Below, piece after piece: positions 25,401 through 40,400 of a stretch of DNA of 64,000 nt. Source of the DNA: Astropecten irregularis (taxonomy: Eukaryota > Echinodermata > Asteroidea > Paxillosida > Astropectinidae); assembly GCA_963971285.1 (NCBI GenBank), contig OZ020254.1, positions 4,774,001 through 4,838,000 on the forward strand. The letters run 5' to 3'. Each line of letters opens with the position of its first letter. Position 1 is the first letter of the stretch. The translations under genes were made by a program, and so were the position numbers. Under the pieces are notes generated by a model that was not told the origin of the DNA, did no database searches, and saw only the letters and a program-made list of their open reading frames with translations.

Positions 25401-28400
25401 ACAGGACTAACTGCAACACATGGCTAACTGTCACACAGGACTAACTGTCACACAGGACTAACTGTCACACAGGACTAACTGTCACACAGGACTAACTGTC
25501 ACACAGGGCTAACTGCAACACAGGGCTAACTGTCACACATGACTAACTGTCACACAGAACCAACTGTCACTTTAATAGGGCTATCTCTCACACAGGTCTA
25601 ACTGTCACATAAGGCTAGCTGTCGTACTCTGATCACACAGGGCTAATTCTCACACCGGACTATCGGTCGCACATGGCTCATTGTCTTTCCTAGTGGTAGG
25701 CTGAGTGGCTGTCTGGCTGACAGTCACAGCACTTCTGCTGATCTGAAACAGATTCCATCATTCGAATCAACCATCATTAAAATGCAAAATCCAGTAACAT
25801 ATGGTTGATACAATTTTTGGTATAACAATGTATGTGACAGCTGTCTAACTTGTCACATTTGCTTATTCATTCATTATTTGTTTTTCCATCATCAATATCA
25901 TATCATATCAATGGTAATACAATTCATCAACAGATGGTTTTGCTTACTAAGTTAATATTTAGGCAGTGTATACAGTGTATCAAACATGACAGACATACAT
26001 TGAATGACTATGGATGCAGCTGCTGCTATTCCCATAGGCTTGTGTGTTGTTCCAAGCTGTAGCCACAGGCAATGTTCCTGAAATAATTATCACAGTATAA
26101 TTCTAATAAGAGTGGAACGCCACTATAACGAACGTGGTGGGATGCACAGAAATTGTTTGTTATAGTGGTCGTTCGTTATAGTGAACAATTTTCAGCATGC
26201 CTATACATTGTACATAAAAATTGGGAGCCAGGGATGATGTTCGGTATAGCCAAATGTTTGGTATAGCGGTGTTCGTTATAGTGGCGTTCCACTGTACTGC
26301 TATAATACTGTACATATATGCATCGCCTGTCAGTATTTCTTATATCATTTGGGGCAGTTTCTTTTAAAAATGAATTGCAAAAACATGAAAACCTTGTTGA
26401 TTAATAACATCAGGTGGCTTGCCAAACAACAAATCGATGTTGTGCGGAACAAACACTGGCATAACAGAAACCACGAGCAGTAGATATTGCATGAAATATG
26501 GATTGGAAATCAAGGAAGACATTTCACAATTCACTTCAGTAATGGGCAGGACTTTTTATGAGGAGGCAGCTTTGCAAAATCTGCACATAAGAGTCAGTGG
26601 CATCGGAGAGCAGATAATCAATACATCACGGCAATTGATGTTTGGTCGTGAAGTGTTATGAAAAAAAGCACGGGAAAAGCATCTTGGTTCAGAAGGGATT
26701 CCTTGAAAGGTTTTCATTGCATGGGGTGTGGAGGAGCCTGGTAGTTGCGGGTTAATAGTGATGTGACATCTCAACGTGAGCACCGGCCTATCAAACCTGT
26801 TCAGAAGCCAACATGTCGTCTCTTGAACTTGTCTGAAGGTTTCATAAGACCATAACTGAACACAGAGTGAGTGCCTCTCACCAGCTAGTGTCAGTGTTGA
26901 TGATATCTTTTTTTGGATTTGTCCAAGACTTTCTCGCTTCTTGAATTTGCCTCGAAACGGAAATCTGTAAAATCCCACACAAGCATCAAGTGTACGTCTT
27001 TATGTCGTTAAAATGTCCCCAATGCCGTCTTCATGTCTCCGCTGGAGCAGACTCTTGTTTTCTTTAATTCATTCAAAGTGCACCTGTGCTACTTTATTAT
27101 GCACCATCCTTAAAAATGCAAAGCTGTTAGGTAAGATTACAAGCTTAGATATTCGTGCCAGGGAAGGTTTTATTTATAAGCTTAAAGTGTCCATGAAGCG
27201 TCTCTCGGAGACTGTTTGTGGCTTCTGTGCCAATGCATACATATGTTGAATTGTAGATTGTGACTTTTCAGTTTAAGACTTTAAGATGGCAGAACTGTGA
27301 TTTTGCATGCAGGGAAAAAAAACTTTAAGTATGCCACAAAACAGCTGTGAAAATGGGTGAAATATGAGACAAGTTCCTGGGTCCTGACATCTAGACAAGC
27401 TGTTAAAGGTAATATATTTGGTATTTGTCAAAGAAATGCAGATTCATGGGCAAAAATATCAAGGAAGATACATGTACAGTAAAAGTCATCTGTGAAATTT
27501 TCAGTCCCATACTGTGCCCACTTTTTGAAAAAACAGTGAAAAACGCCCACAGTATTTCTAAAATCTTTTCACCATTATTTTATCTTTAAAAGATTAAAAA
27601 AATGTTTGGTTATTGGTCATTTTATGTGGATAAATTATACAGCATTTCAGGCAGAAAAATTGGCGTCTTACATACAATGTAGACATTTTTCAAAGATTTG
27701 ATCATTTCAGTTCCTGCACGAATATTTGACTGAAGTAACAACAGTAAGGTACCTCTTTAATAAGTGTGTACAAGATTTCTTTTGCACATATGTGTACCAT
27801 AATCTTCAAACACACAGACACCTACTAGTGTACATGTAGGCATACATAGATCTATACCCTTTTTGGGAGAAGGAAAAAGCATCAAGCCTACAAATCAAAT
27901 CGCTCATCGCTGAATATTTGGCCCTTTTTCTTTTACAGGCTGCTCAGTAAATTGGTGAATTTAGTTTGTCTTACATTTCAAGAATCCTTTCAATCTTGTC
28001 TAGTGACATCCTGTACACTACACATAGTGCAGTTTCTCTGTATCGTGCAGCAAATAAAGAGTAGGGCATGGACCTTATGGAGGTGAATGTCTTTGTTCAT
28101 TTGGTCATTGTCTAGAAATGCTCCGATAGTCAGTTTCCTTCCCTTACCAAAGTGCCTCTCAGGTATGGAAATTTGCCTCGTCCCTTTGACAGCGAAGAAC
28201 AGATCTTGTAGTAGAGGTGACATTTTGTTAATGTGAAATACATTTACAATCCATATTGAACGGATGTCATCTGTATAATGAAAGATCTGTGATAAGGAGG
28301 GGTGGGTGGGTTGGAGGGAGTGGAGAAATGATTTACAAGTTCTGTCTTGATGCAAAGGTGCCTCAGGGCACTCTGGATCATTCTCAGTGCCCCCACCCTC

Positions 28401-31400
28401 CGCTCCCTAAAGGGAAACACTTCACCCAGGGGGACAAATTAAGGTTCTGTGAAAAGATCAAAGGAGACTCTGCCTTGGGACAATCACGGTGGACTATTTT
28501 TTGGGTCAATCTAAAGTGGGCACAGATCAATCGATAATTTTACAAGTTGCATATTTTGTACGACTGGGGGAAGGATGATTTTAGGCCTCATTGGCATCGA
28601 TTCCAACACGGGTCATTTCATGACCCATTGGCGGTTAGGGAGAGAGGGAGGGGCATTGATATATCCCCAGCCTGGCTTGGTGTGCCCCTTGTAAACTGGC
28701 ACGTTCATGCAGTTTATCAGAGGTTGTGGGTTCAAGTCACACTGCTGTGGAGATTCCCAATGCTGTTCTTCAAAATATCATCATCTGAAATATTAATTAC
28801 AGTGTAGTCCACAGCTTGAGGCAATGACTAACCATCAAACACATTTTGTAAACTTTGTTTTTCTCCATTGTTTCATTGAAGTTTTGGTATAATTTCTTAA
28901 GGACTAAGAGGGAATTATGATGACAAGGCGAGAGAGTTTGTGCAAAAACCCTCAAAATCAATAGATGGCAGTGTACTTTTTACCTCATGAATTTTCATTA
29001 GGGGTTATTATGAAATTAACGACAGCTCAATAACACAGCCTGGAATCCTTTTTGCCAACCACCTAATCACGTTTGGTAATTGCCTTGATCCCCTCAGTGG
29101 GATCTCATTAGCGTCTCACAAATATTGCCGCCAGAATTAATTGTCGGCCATACCTCTGAGGGTCCGACAAATAGATATAATCCATCCAATTTTGCTTATT
29201 GTTGACAGTTTATTGCTTTAATGTGATACGCTCTTGTGAAATATAATGACCTTTCTATTATCTACTCTGGGTGTGTACTTAACAATGAGTGGAGGAAATT
29301 GGTTTCCGTTGTGCTCATTCAGACTTAGCTTTCTGTTGCAGAGCATTTTGATTTACAAGGGTAAAATCTTCCCCTTGTGTATTAAAATTGAGGATTGTCC
29401 TTTTGTGAAAACCTTGAATTTTGCTTCAGTCACTCATTCATCTAACGGTATTCATGTTTTTCCCAACATTTGTAGTAATAATTTGCCGTGAAATTAACTT
29501 CTTCAAACAAACAGAAAATTATGAAAGATTAAATAATAACAAAACTCAAATTACTACTAGAGTTGGTACTGTAAATTTTATGTTTTTCCCACATTTGTAA
29601 TAATTTGCTTCTTAATACTTCTTAAAAAAACACACCAGGATTAATTTTTGTTGAACATCTATTACTACTTGAATTTGTACTGTAACTTTAATGAAAGATT
29701 CTCCATGAAATGTGTCATTGAATATTCATGTGCCGTTTCACTAGGGGGCAGATTTACACATCTTCTTGGGGCACAAATCTGTTGTGCATAATGCTAAACA
29801 TTAAAACTGAATTGGCTCATTGAATTACTGAGCATGGATATTTGGCTTAGCAGATTATTTCCTAGTAAGCAAACCTTGCCTGCATTAGACATTCATGTAC
29901 TTGTCATTTATTTCTCTTCAGTTTTCATTCACTCATATATTTCTTTACTTTTCTTCTCTCGTATGATTGTTTTCAGCATCCTGTCCACTTCTACAATGTT
30001 TGAGTAATCTTTTTTTTTTCAGTCAAACTCAAATGACTGACGTTCTTCGGTTTCTGACAGTCAAATATTTGTTTTTTGTTGATGAAAAGTCCACATTGCC
30101 ATTTTTATTAATATCGTTTTGTGTTTACCAATTATCCTTTTTGTGTTTGGTCAAACATCTGTTCAAACAAGCGGCTTTGTGTATTTTTCTGCTGGTTGAA
30201 GGCTGGGCACGAGTTTAACTTTTTTTTAAACAAATATCTTTTTTGGGGTTTCATGTTGGTTCCATCATAGCTGACAGGAACTAGTTGCATGCGTTTTCTG
30301 CCGGAAATGTTTGATTGTTCGGGCAGCTCAGCAATTTCATCAAACTGATGGCCCTGGGGGAAAATGTTCGGGTGCCAAATAAATTCACAAATATTTTTCC
30401 ATACATGTAGCAAGTGTTGAATTTATTTTCTGAATTTGTGTCCGGGCGGTTTGTCACATTTTGTTTTTCTGTTTCCAGCAAAAAATCATCAATCTTGTCG
30501 CTGGGGGCTTGTGAATTTATTTGCATTGGCAGTAGGGCATGAAAAAGTCCATTCAGGTTCACACACATGTGGGTGGAGTCAGTATTTGCAAGCTGTACAG
30601 GGGGCTTGGTTTGCCCGCCCCCTCCCTCACACACAGACCCACACTTTTGGCAGTTTTGGTTGTCCCCCTCAACAGTTATGTGTATGTGTTTTGTGCAGTC
30701 TATTGCGAACTTGTGACATAACCCTCATTCTGCCAATTCAATAGGATGTGTGTTTGTGAAATATTTTCAAATTGACTTGAGCTTGTAATAACATGACAGT
30801 AACATGTTCAGCCATGCGGGCAGTGCCAAAGAGCCGTGTGCATTTTAGCATGAACCTCAGGTGAAGTGAATCAGATTAGGCAATGTGTAACGCCCCAGTA
30901 AAGCTTCTCACAAGTACCCAGGATAAAATTCATGTTAATATTATCACATTTGTTGTGAAGTTTGTCTGGTGCAAACACATGTAGACACAAACCATGAAGG
31001 AAATTTATTGGGTATTAAAATACTTGCTAAACATTATCTTTTTGGAGAATTCTTGTTTGTTTTGAAGCAATTCATGTTATAATTGAAACACAGGTAAAAT
31101 TTACCACACATTGTACAAGTTTGCTTTATTGTATATCTGTATTTTGGTAACCTAAACCAGCTTGTACCAGTAGCATGTAATTCATATTCTCATTCAGGAG
31201 AAAGCACTGCAACTGATATCATTTCAGTTGTTCATTCTTTATTTTAACCATTTGAGTTAATGTTGATATTTTTATATCATACCATAATACCACTATATCA
31301 TTGGACCTTATACACTATGCCTTTATTCAGGCATATCCACAAGAGGATTTACAGTGGAACGCCACTATAAGAAACATTTGTCTAGATACCGAACATCATG

Positions 31401-34400
31401 CTTGGCTCCCAATTTTTGTGTACAGTGTATAGGCTTGTTGAACATTTTTTACTTTATCGAACAACCACTATAATATTTGACCCCCTTGAAATATTGGTTT
31501 CATGCCTTTCAGATGGTCCTACATTAGTTTTGCAATGTTTATACAAAACAAGAACATCAGTTGACCATGGAGGAAGGTTGAGACAGAGACTGATTAAAAA
31601 AAAAAGACCCATCGCTTGAACCAACCTTTGAATGAGTACAGGGCCCAATTTCATGGAATCCGTTACGGCCTATTTTTGTGCTTACGGGCACTGCTACGCG
31701 TGAAATCTATTTCATGGAATACGTAAGCAAGACTCTCGGTTAGCGAAGAATTTCTAGGGTAACCGTGATCATTTCCTGCTAACGGGGCTGCCGTATGCAT
31801 TCTGCACAAATTCCTTGCTTACCGTTACCAAAAAGGAAACTCTTCCGTGAAATACGCTAACCATAACCAAAAAAATTCTGCTACCGTTAAGTGAAGAATT
31901 TGTGCTAACGGTAACGGATTCCATGAAATTGGGCCCAGGTCTACTTGGATGGGATGGGGCGAGCCTATGGGAGACTCTGTCCCTCTCCCAGGCCTCTTTC
32001 TCCGGCGCTCAGCCCTCCCGTTCATTTGGGCGTAAAACATGCCATCAACCCGGAACCCTCTCAGAGACTCGGCATAGAAAGAGAAAGAAAATTGCTTCAT
32101 GGCTTGTGTCAATATTTGCTCAGTGCCATCAGGCCGTATGACCTGATGGATGCAAGCTCCCTCTGCTCGGTCGATAAGTTTGCTTAAAAATCAGTCCCCC
32201 TCCCTTCCTCCCTCCCCTCCTCTCCCATCACATCATGCTGACAGGACTGTTTGGTGGCCAAATAATGGATTGATTCTCTCTTGCATTTAATGATTTCCTC
32301 CATTCAAGTTACTGGCGATGTCGATAGAATAATATTTTATGAAAGGTTGAGTTTCTGATAAATTGTAGCCAGACCAAAAGGGCCATTTTAAATAATTGCA
32401 GCAGAGACATACAACTAAGACTGAATCACCCAACCTCAAAAACCAATTTTCATCTTTCTTTCAATACACATTATGTGTGTATTGACCACTTTTTCTGGAA
32501 TACTGCAAATTTGTTTTAAAGAATACTCTTTCAATTGGTCTTATTTTCACCAATTTCAGCCCGATTTTGCTTAATTTCTACATGGTGATAGCTAAGACAT
32601 GGCTGTATCACATATCTGAATCTTGAAGTGATAAACAGTTTAATTTTAACATAATGGTTCCTGACAAAGTGTTGTGTTTTTTGGGACACACTGTATATGA
32701 TACATGTGATAAGCCCCGTATGCATGAAATGAGACACATGAGCAAAATTGCATTCTGTAACACAGGAATTGGATTTCCCATTTCACAGAATTAGGCTCAT
32801 AGATAACATTTCACCAGTCACAGCACAGACAATGCAAACCGAAAAGTATAATGTGTCATGCGTGTGTATGATCTGTCAACTGTCATCAATGGCTTTAGAT
32901 TTCCCTACTACTACTTCTGTATGTCAGCAAGACATTAGTCATGATGTAGTCAATGTCTACTTGGTCATTATGTGAACATATCCCCTCCAGGCCATTCTAT
33001 CCAGCATGGCAGTCCGTAGTTTAAAACAGCGGCTTACCATAGACTTGTGCATAACTGTAAGCCTCAGCCAAGTAATTTGGACAGCAATGGGCTCGATTTC
33101 ACCAAACCCTAAGATTAATCTTAAAATGAGTTGTCTGTTCTGTATCTTCTTTGTATTGTGACATCATGCTTAGCAATGGGAGACTTTGGAGAACCGGTCT
33201 TCAAGTCAACAGCACATGCACACACAATTGTGAGCATGTGCGCGTTGTTTTGCGCCTGCGCTGTTGTTTGTGCGCGTGCGCTGTTGACTTGAAGACCGGT
33301 TCTCCAAAGTATCCCATTAGGATTAATTTACACTTAAAATCAATCTTTATATGTGCTTTGTGAAATCGGTCCCATTGGTCTTTTCTTACAGCTTATTTAA
33401 TTTCTCTTCGACTTGTCATTCTGCCAATTTGTGTTTTCTGAAGGGCATTGTTAACATCACTTATCCGTTTTGGAAGTGAAAGTGGTATTAAAATTTATTT
33501 TTCACTTTTTGTCTCAATCTATTTTTTCCTTTAGCATTGTCTGATCCCAAAATCAGCCTGGTCCCAGTCAAGATTGGCTTCCTGATCCTCGCCCACAACA
33601 ATCCCGATGCAGTGGTAAGTATCACCTATCCATCTCTCGTAAACCTTAAAGATGTACGGGTACGATGTAACTGATCTGATACAATGAGAATTTGCAGACA
33701 TTTCTCATGGATTGAGCTGTGATTTTGCTCACAAAACAGCTTTTTTCTCCAAACAAAATGCTGTATCTTTGTGTAGTGTAAGATTCCATGCGCTCATATT
33801 TTTCCTGCCTTGCCATCATCATTAGTTCGTCATCTCCTTGGACTTCTCTTTGCATTTTCGTCCACCACAAAACTCTGTTAGCATCGATCTGTCTACCTTG
33901 AGTCATTCCCCATCTCTCTGCCAACAGAATAAGAGGAGACAGAAGAAAAAAAAGAAGAAATTATAAGCGCGGGACTTAAATGAATTAGCAAAGTTGATTC
34001 GTTGGAAGATATGCAAGCGCAAAGATTAGATTGAAGTAAAAAATGCAGATTTTCCGACGAGAGCTGAAAGTGCATCAGACAACAGTAGCATAGGCCATCT
34101 CCCACCCACCTCCCCTCTTCCCCTACAGCAAGGACTACTCCGTTTGAAATCATTAAAAATGAATTAGAGAGTGTATGTAATCTCGGGAAGGGTTTTTGGC
34201 ACGCCGTCTTGCTGCACGCTGAATTACACTGATTGGGTTTGATATGATTACGAAGAAGGAGCGGGCGGGTTGGACACAACTGACTAGACGCTAGCACTAC
34301 ATGAAGGTTATGGCTGTCTGCATATTGTAAATAAATTCAAAGTGAAATTGTGTAATCTGTTTATAACCAAGCTTGTTAAATATCTAATCGTCTGCTACTT

Positions 34401-37400
34401 TCATTATTTTTTATGGAGTGTGAATTGCAATTGGGCCAATTATTTATTGGTGCTTAGCGAAAGAAATATGCTAAGCTTACAAATTCAGGCGAGCAATATT
34501 TGCTGTCAATGAATTTTGTGATATTGAAAAAAGGTGGACCAAATCAACCCGAAATATTGGGTTTTTTTCTCTGAGTTTTTGTCTTCAGGAAAAACAACAG
34601 TTCCTGGAAATCCTGGTTCCTGTTTACAGTCACTTCCCGACCTATAAGCCTTTACCTACTTACCAATCCATATACCTGCATAATATGTATGATCCACTGT
34701 GATTTTATGAACACATAAAGATTATCACAAATAATGGGGGCTTATCAGGAAAGTCTTTGAATAGTAATTCAGAATTTATAGGAAATCCTCATAATCTTTC
34801 TGAACCATTGAATATCAGAGTTCATTGTCTTTTTTTCCCAATGTTTTGCTTTAGGAATAAACATGTTTTGTTTGTTTTTAATAGAACTTTTGTTGAATAA
34901 AACATTATTTAGTGCAGTTTTTAGGGTTTGCGGCAAAACTGAATTAAATTAGGGCCATGAGTGTTTTAATTTGTCTTCTTCAGTCCTCAAGAGGTGAGAA
35001 AGCACACCCAACAGGGAATTGTTTTGATCGTGTTTTCATAAAGTGACTTCATCAGGATCTGTTAGATCTTTTAGTCATTATTCTCCATCCGTGTAGAAAT
35101 GCAATCTAACAAAAATATTGCACAAAAATAAAGTTGACTTATGACTCATTTCGTGAGATTTATTCTTACTTATACAATCATGTATCAAGGAGATTTTTTT
35201 CCCCTCCTAGAAACAGGAACATGAAATTGGGAGGGAATTGTTTATGGTACTTGACATTCCCTTGTAATACATGGGTAAAATTCAGCACGACTTGTGACTC
35301 CTTACAGGCCCCTTATCAATGAGTAATGAACAAGCTCTAAAAACAAAAAGATGATAGATGGTGCATCTTCAGGGCCCTACATTACCAGAGATATGACAAA
35401 TTAATCTCGTTCCAACTTGGTTTAATGACCCGCATGACATGTACGGTTCTACAGTCTCTTTCGATGTCCGTTGAAGCTGTAAGATTGTCTGGTACAGTTT
35501 GATGGATCAAGTCGTAATAAATGGTCTTCTCGGGTAATTTCACCGGATAATGATTCAATGTCTACGTATCCTATCCATGTCCTGAGGTTGTCCTTCTATC
35601 AGGGGAAACAAATCTAATTCATTTTCATCGTAAATTTTGCCAAATCAGCACGTTTAATTTTTTTTTAATAACAGGCCTAATATGTAGCTTTTCAGCATGG
35701 GAAATGTTAAACATCCAACAGCTTGTTCCCAACCACCTTAAAAAAAATCATTTTACCTTAGGATTTATGAAAAACGAAACAGAAATTGGCAGAAAATCCT
35801 GTAATCATTAACGCAGTGTCCTGTCATAGTACGTGCGTCACTGTAACAAAACCCGAAAACAAAATTGAAAGTAATCAATGCTGACTAGAAACGTTGCTAT
35901 ATTTTTATTGATTTGTAAACTGAGCAAATAGTGAAACTGTGTTAAACTCAGAGCTCGGAAGTGGAGTTGTCTAGGCCTACACGTGTGCAGACTGAATACA
36001 CCAAGTCTCGTTTCGATATCAGGGACTGTTTCTCTTTCATCACATACACCATGATGTAAAAGGGCAGCAAGTTCATTTATTTTCCACATTCAAGTTAGAT
36101 AATGTGACGTTAAATTAAAGAATAGAATATCACAAACCTGGAATAGCTTGCTGTGTAAAATTTCCACAGTGCCTGTTACAAACCCGTGAAATATCACTAA
36201 ATTACCAGACTAGTTGGAATCAAGTTAAAATATAATAATAATGATAATGGTTACTTATATAGCACAATATCAAAGTGCTTGAAAATTGAAAATATTCAAA
36301 ATAGGGTAAAAATATTTATCAAACAATGTACAACAGAACAACTTAAGCCCACCGCACACTATACGATCCGACATTCCGACTAGGACCCGACTGGTTTTTG
36401 GAAGGTTCGCAAAGCATTCTGGGAGTCTTAACCGTGATTGTTCCTAGTCGCAGACCCACTCTGATGGCCAGTCGGCAGGATTCGACTGTCGAATCAAGGT
36501 TAAGACTCCCAGAATGCTTTGCGATCCTTCCAAAACAGTCGGGCCGTAGTCGGATCGTATAGTGTGCGGTGGGCTTTACTTGACTGTATGCAAAATGAAA
36601 AAGATGTGACTTTTAGTTTTCAACTTTTGATGAGGTATCAGTATTATGAGTTTCCCGAATGTCTAATGGCAATTTATTCCAATACAGTTGACCCACATGA
36701 ACAAAAGTTGAAAATGGTTTTAAGTTTTGTGACTTGTTCAGACGGTCCATTGGTTATCCTCAGTCTGTTAAGTACGGCCATCTCTTGTATCGTTCATTAT
36801 TTATTTATTTATTTATCAAAAACAAGTCTGTGTAATTTATTAAACAAAAAAATTGTCTTCAAAAATACTTTGCACTTTATGGAGAAATGTCTGTATATTG
36901 CTTATCACACATGGATGCTTTAAAAAAAAAACTCATCCAGTTTCCCCAATCCACTTAAGCATTTTGCCTTTGATGTCACCGAGGTATTCATAACTTCTTT
37001 CCAGACAATCAGTCCGAGAATGCCGGCATTTGACGACGGTCCGATAGATTCTGGCTCGTTATTGTGGCATCGGACAACCAGGAATTCCATGCACTGACGA
37101 GGATTGTGACGATAATGCTGATTCTGTTTTTACATGCATTTATTCAATTCTGGCCGAAAAATTTACATTTTGTTTGATTTTTTTTACGTCTTGCTTGTGT
37201 AATCTCACATGAATGAAATACCTTCCGCACATTTTCTGTTTTTAACACCAAAGATTGAAATTTATGCATTAACAAATTTACTGTCCTTCTAAAAATTACA
37301 ATAATAAGTCCTTTTTACCACAAGTAATAAAATGCGGCGAACCACTCATCAGCCAAAATAATGACATGGAATTTATAAAATGCTTGGAGTAAGGAGGGCC

Positions 37401-40400
37401 TGGCGCGTTTCGATCCTTGCAGAATCTTTATCAAAGATCTATCTCTTTTAAGTCCTTTGAGAAAGATCCTGCTTGGATCAAAATGAGTAAGGCACATGTA
37501 TAAACTCTGAGCAAAAAATCGTTTTTAATAATACACTGTGTATTTCACACTGACATTGATGGACAATACAACTGAAAGGTTAGGGGTTTTGAAAACATAT
37601 TGACTGTTTTCACTTGAGATACAGGAACATGCACTGGGTGCTGTAGATTTAATTTCCCCAAGGGGCCCTTATGTTTGCCCATGCCCGCAAGTCAATATTG
37701 TGATATTGACTGTAGATTGTGCAGCTCATGGAAACCAGTGTGATGAACTTGTCATGTATTGCATGCATGGAAGTCTACTGCCCTCTGTGAAGAGTGCACG
37801 GAGCTAACAAAATCAATACTGTGTCACCTTTCTACGTCATGAGGAGTCTTGACGCAGACTCTGCACCAATATTGGGTGTTTCCAAGCCTGCATGCGTCTG
37901 TGGAACCTCTCAAACACAGACAGATGTGACTGCGGTGAGGCCCAGACAGCCGATCACCTGGTTGAGCACTGCACCTTCCATCGCCTGGAAGGTGGTTGGA
38001 CTGCTCTCTATAGCCTCACACCATGCGCCAGGTCCTGGCTGAGAGATGCTACCTTCCCTTCATAGGAGGACATGATCAGATCAGAAGAGGAGTCTTGAAA
38101 GTCTCCTCCCCATTGAAGATTGCATCATGTGTATGTAATTGAAACTGACTAGAGCAGACTAGTCGAAACGTAAAGACCTAATTGCGAAAAGTGCGAACAA
38201 TATAGAAGTGCGAACGATATAGAAGTGCAAAAGTACGAACGATTATTACATGGTGTTTCCGCAAGCCGATCCACATACCAATGGAAGACTATTGGAGAAC
38301 CGGTCTTGAGTCAACAGTGTACGCGCAAACCATGCTTGCACAATTGTGAGCATGTGCGCGTTGTTTTGCGCGTGCGTGCACTTGCGCTGTTGACTTTAGA
38401 CCGGTTCTCCAAAAGTCTCCCATTCTCACCATGCAAAGCCTCAAATTTTTCTTAATTGAAACTTGTTGTGACATGTGCGAGGGTGATGGTAACGCAGACT
38501 TTCCGTCCCTACATCCCTGATCCTAATTGTATTAATAAAGCTTGTGGAAGACAAAGGACATTTGAAATCTGCAAAGGTTCATTGCCAACATATCTTTAGT
38601 TTTTGGTGGTCTTTTTGGTGCAATCCTTGAGCATGTTTGAGAAAACTTTTCCTTGTGTAGAATGAAGACCTTGAGTTTATAGCTTCAGGGGTCGATTTCA
38701 CCAAACTCATCGTAACTTACTATCAATCGTAGGACGTACATGTAGGATGCAATGCAGCCCTATGTAAGCTACGGATGGTTATCCTTCGTAACTCGAGTGA
38801 CGATAGATCGTAAGCGCCATCATTATGATACTGCCAACAATGCAATACTCTTTGTGAATGGAAGTGGCACCATGCATGCTACGTTGAAAGTACCGTCAAG
38901 GGACTTGGGACCCAGAGCAAGTTGTAATCCTTGACCAGATTTTATCTGTGAAATTTTCAGTCCATACGGTGCCCACTTTATTGAGAAAACAGTGAAAAAT
39001 GCCCACAGCATTTCTAAAGTCTTTTCACCATTAGTTTTGATCTTTAAAAGATATGAAACTATCTTTAAATATGTAATGTACATCCTTTGTAGTCAACGCA
39101 CATGTGCCATGCCCATGTATTACACTGAAATGGTTTTGTTTGTACATGAGCGTAACGGGAGAAACCAAATTCAGGACTTGCACAATGGAAAAATTGCCTT
39201 TTTTTAACGGCACATTACCGGTGCCTTCATCCCTGCAGAATCTGTGCATTCATACATTTATAGTGAGAATAACATTGGCTTATTTTGAGAGCGTTCCATC
39301 CATTAAAGTCAGCAATAATTTGTAAGATTGGCATTTGCCGACTCCCTGATAAATTTCTTTTCCGAAAATCGTCGCAAGGATTTTGCTCAATTCAATTATC
39401 TTTGTTTGTTTTGAGTGCGGGAATTTTCTCTGCGCGTAATTTTTTTTTTTTACATGTAGGTCGATCCCTGAGACGACAGAAATCTGTGGACTATGATAAT
39501 TGAATAATCATTTCTAGGTCAAGCCTGTTTGAAAACAAAACTGAGAGGGAAAAAAGAAAGAAGGAAAATGAAAGCGGCACATGTGTAGTTATTTATGGTT
39601 GGACAGAAAATGTTAGCCGGATATTTGGGTTTTCAGAATTAAAGTTGAATTTGGTCGTATTCCTCCCCCCCCCCCATTATTTATTTTTCCAATTTATTTA
39701 TTTATTTATTTTTTAGAGGGAGGAAGAGTCAGTTCTAATTGCAATAATCTGATTATTTTGTTTTAAGATTTCCAAGGTGATTAGTTTGTTTAATCATTAC
39801 TGAAACCATCCAATAACCGAGCCTTTAGCTAAGGGAGAAGGGGGGGGGGGATTGGTCCAAGTTGCCATGAACAGCAGCTGCCCCCCCCCCCCCCCCCTAT
39901 TTGCGAAAATCATTATCCTCAGAATGAAGTGCATGTATTCTTGAGTGTTTTCTTAGCAGGATATGAACTTAGGGGCGTTTATGAAACGGAGGCTCGTGCT
40001 CCGTCTCAGGCTCAGGCTCCATTTTGTGAATCCATTCTGAATTAAAGGGTCTCAAAATAGAGACTTTTGGCTGCGGTTCAGAAGTAGATTCCCTGGTTTG
40101 AAAAGGAAAACACAGCTTCAATGTAATACCACATCTTATTTTTTCAGCACATGGATGACAGAGCTGGAGCCTGAGCCTGAGCTTCGCCCCTATGGCTGGT
40201 ACTGCAGTTTAGTCCACTTCCCTAATGCCAAAAGCAGATGACAGAGCTATGTATCATTGAAGCTTTTTACACATTGAGTTTAAGTGCCTGTTTGTTTCAA
40301 GGCACAAGATCACAGATCTTGCTGATCCGGATCCCATTTTAGTATATCCTGCATAGGGAGTGGATCTGCAGATCACGGATCCCGTGCGAGAAACAAACAG

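Larger units (their letters stand above)
23075..33534. other. Intron 3 (10.5 kb)
   Basis: It holds a tRNA-like fragment (23384-23454), a (TC)n run (24101-24118), the 17-bp minisatellite, mariner-like copies (26110-26294, 31352-31475), a TTAA element (27407-27756), a foldback (31641-31936) and a GC-rich foldback nested in another element near 33093-33373. The stretches 27800-31340 and 32000-33080 show no repeat or coding signal I can name. Confidence 0.65.

Noticed and set aside
24755-25575. CRISPR-like direct repeats
   Set aside because: The 17-bp units are contiguous with no spacers, and the context is a eukaryotic intron.
26556-26978. 140-codon minus-strand open frame in intron 3
   Set aside because: Amino-acid composition looks random and no domain was recognised. 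Frames of this length are expected by chance in 64 kb.
28547-28807. Possible tRNA-like sequence GTGGGTTCAAGTCACACTGC near 28725
   Set aside because: A B-box-like word alone, with no A-box and no tail.
33893-34297. 134-codon minus-strand open frame
   Set aside because: It has no motif. It overlaps plain intron with GA-rich runs.
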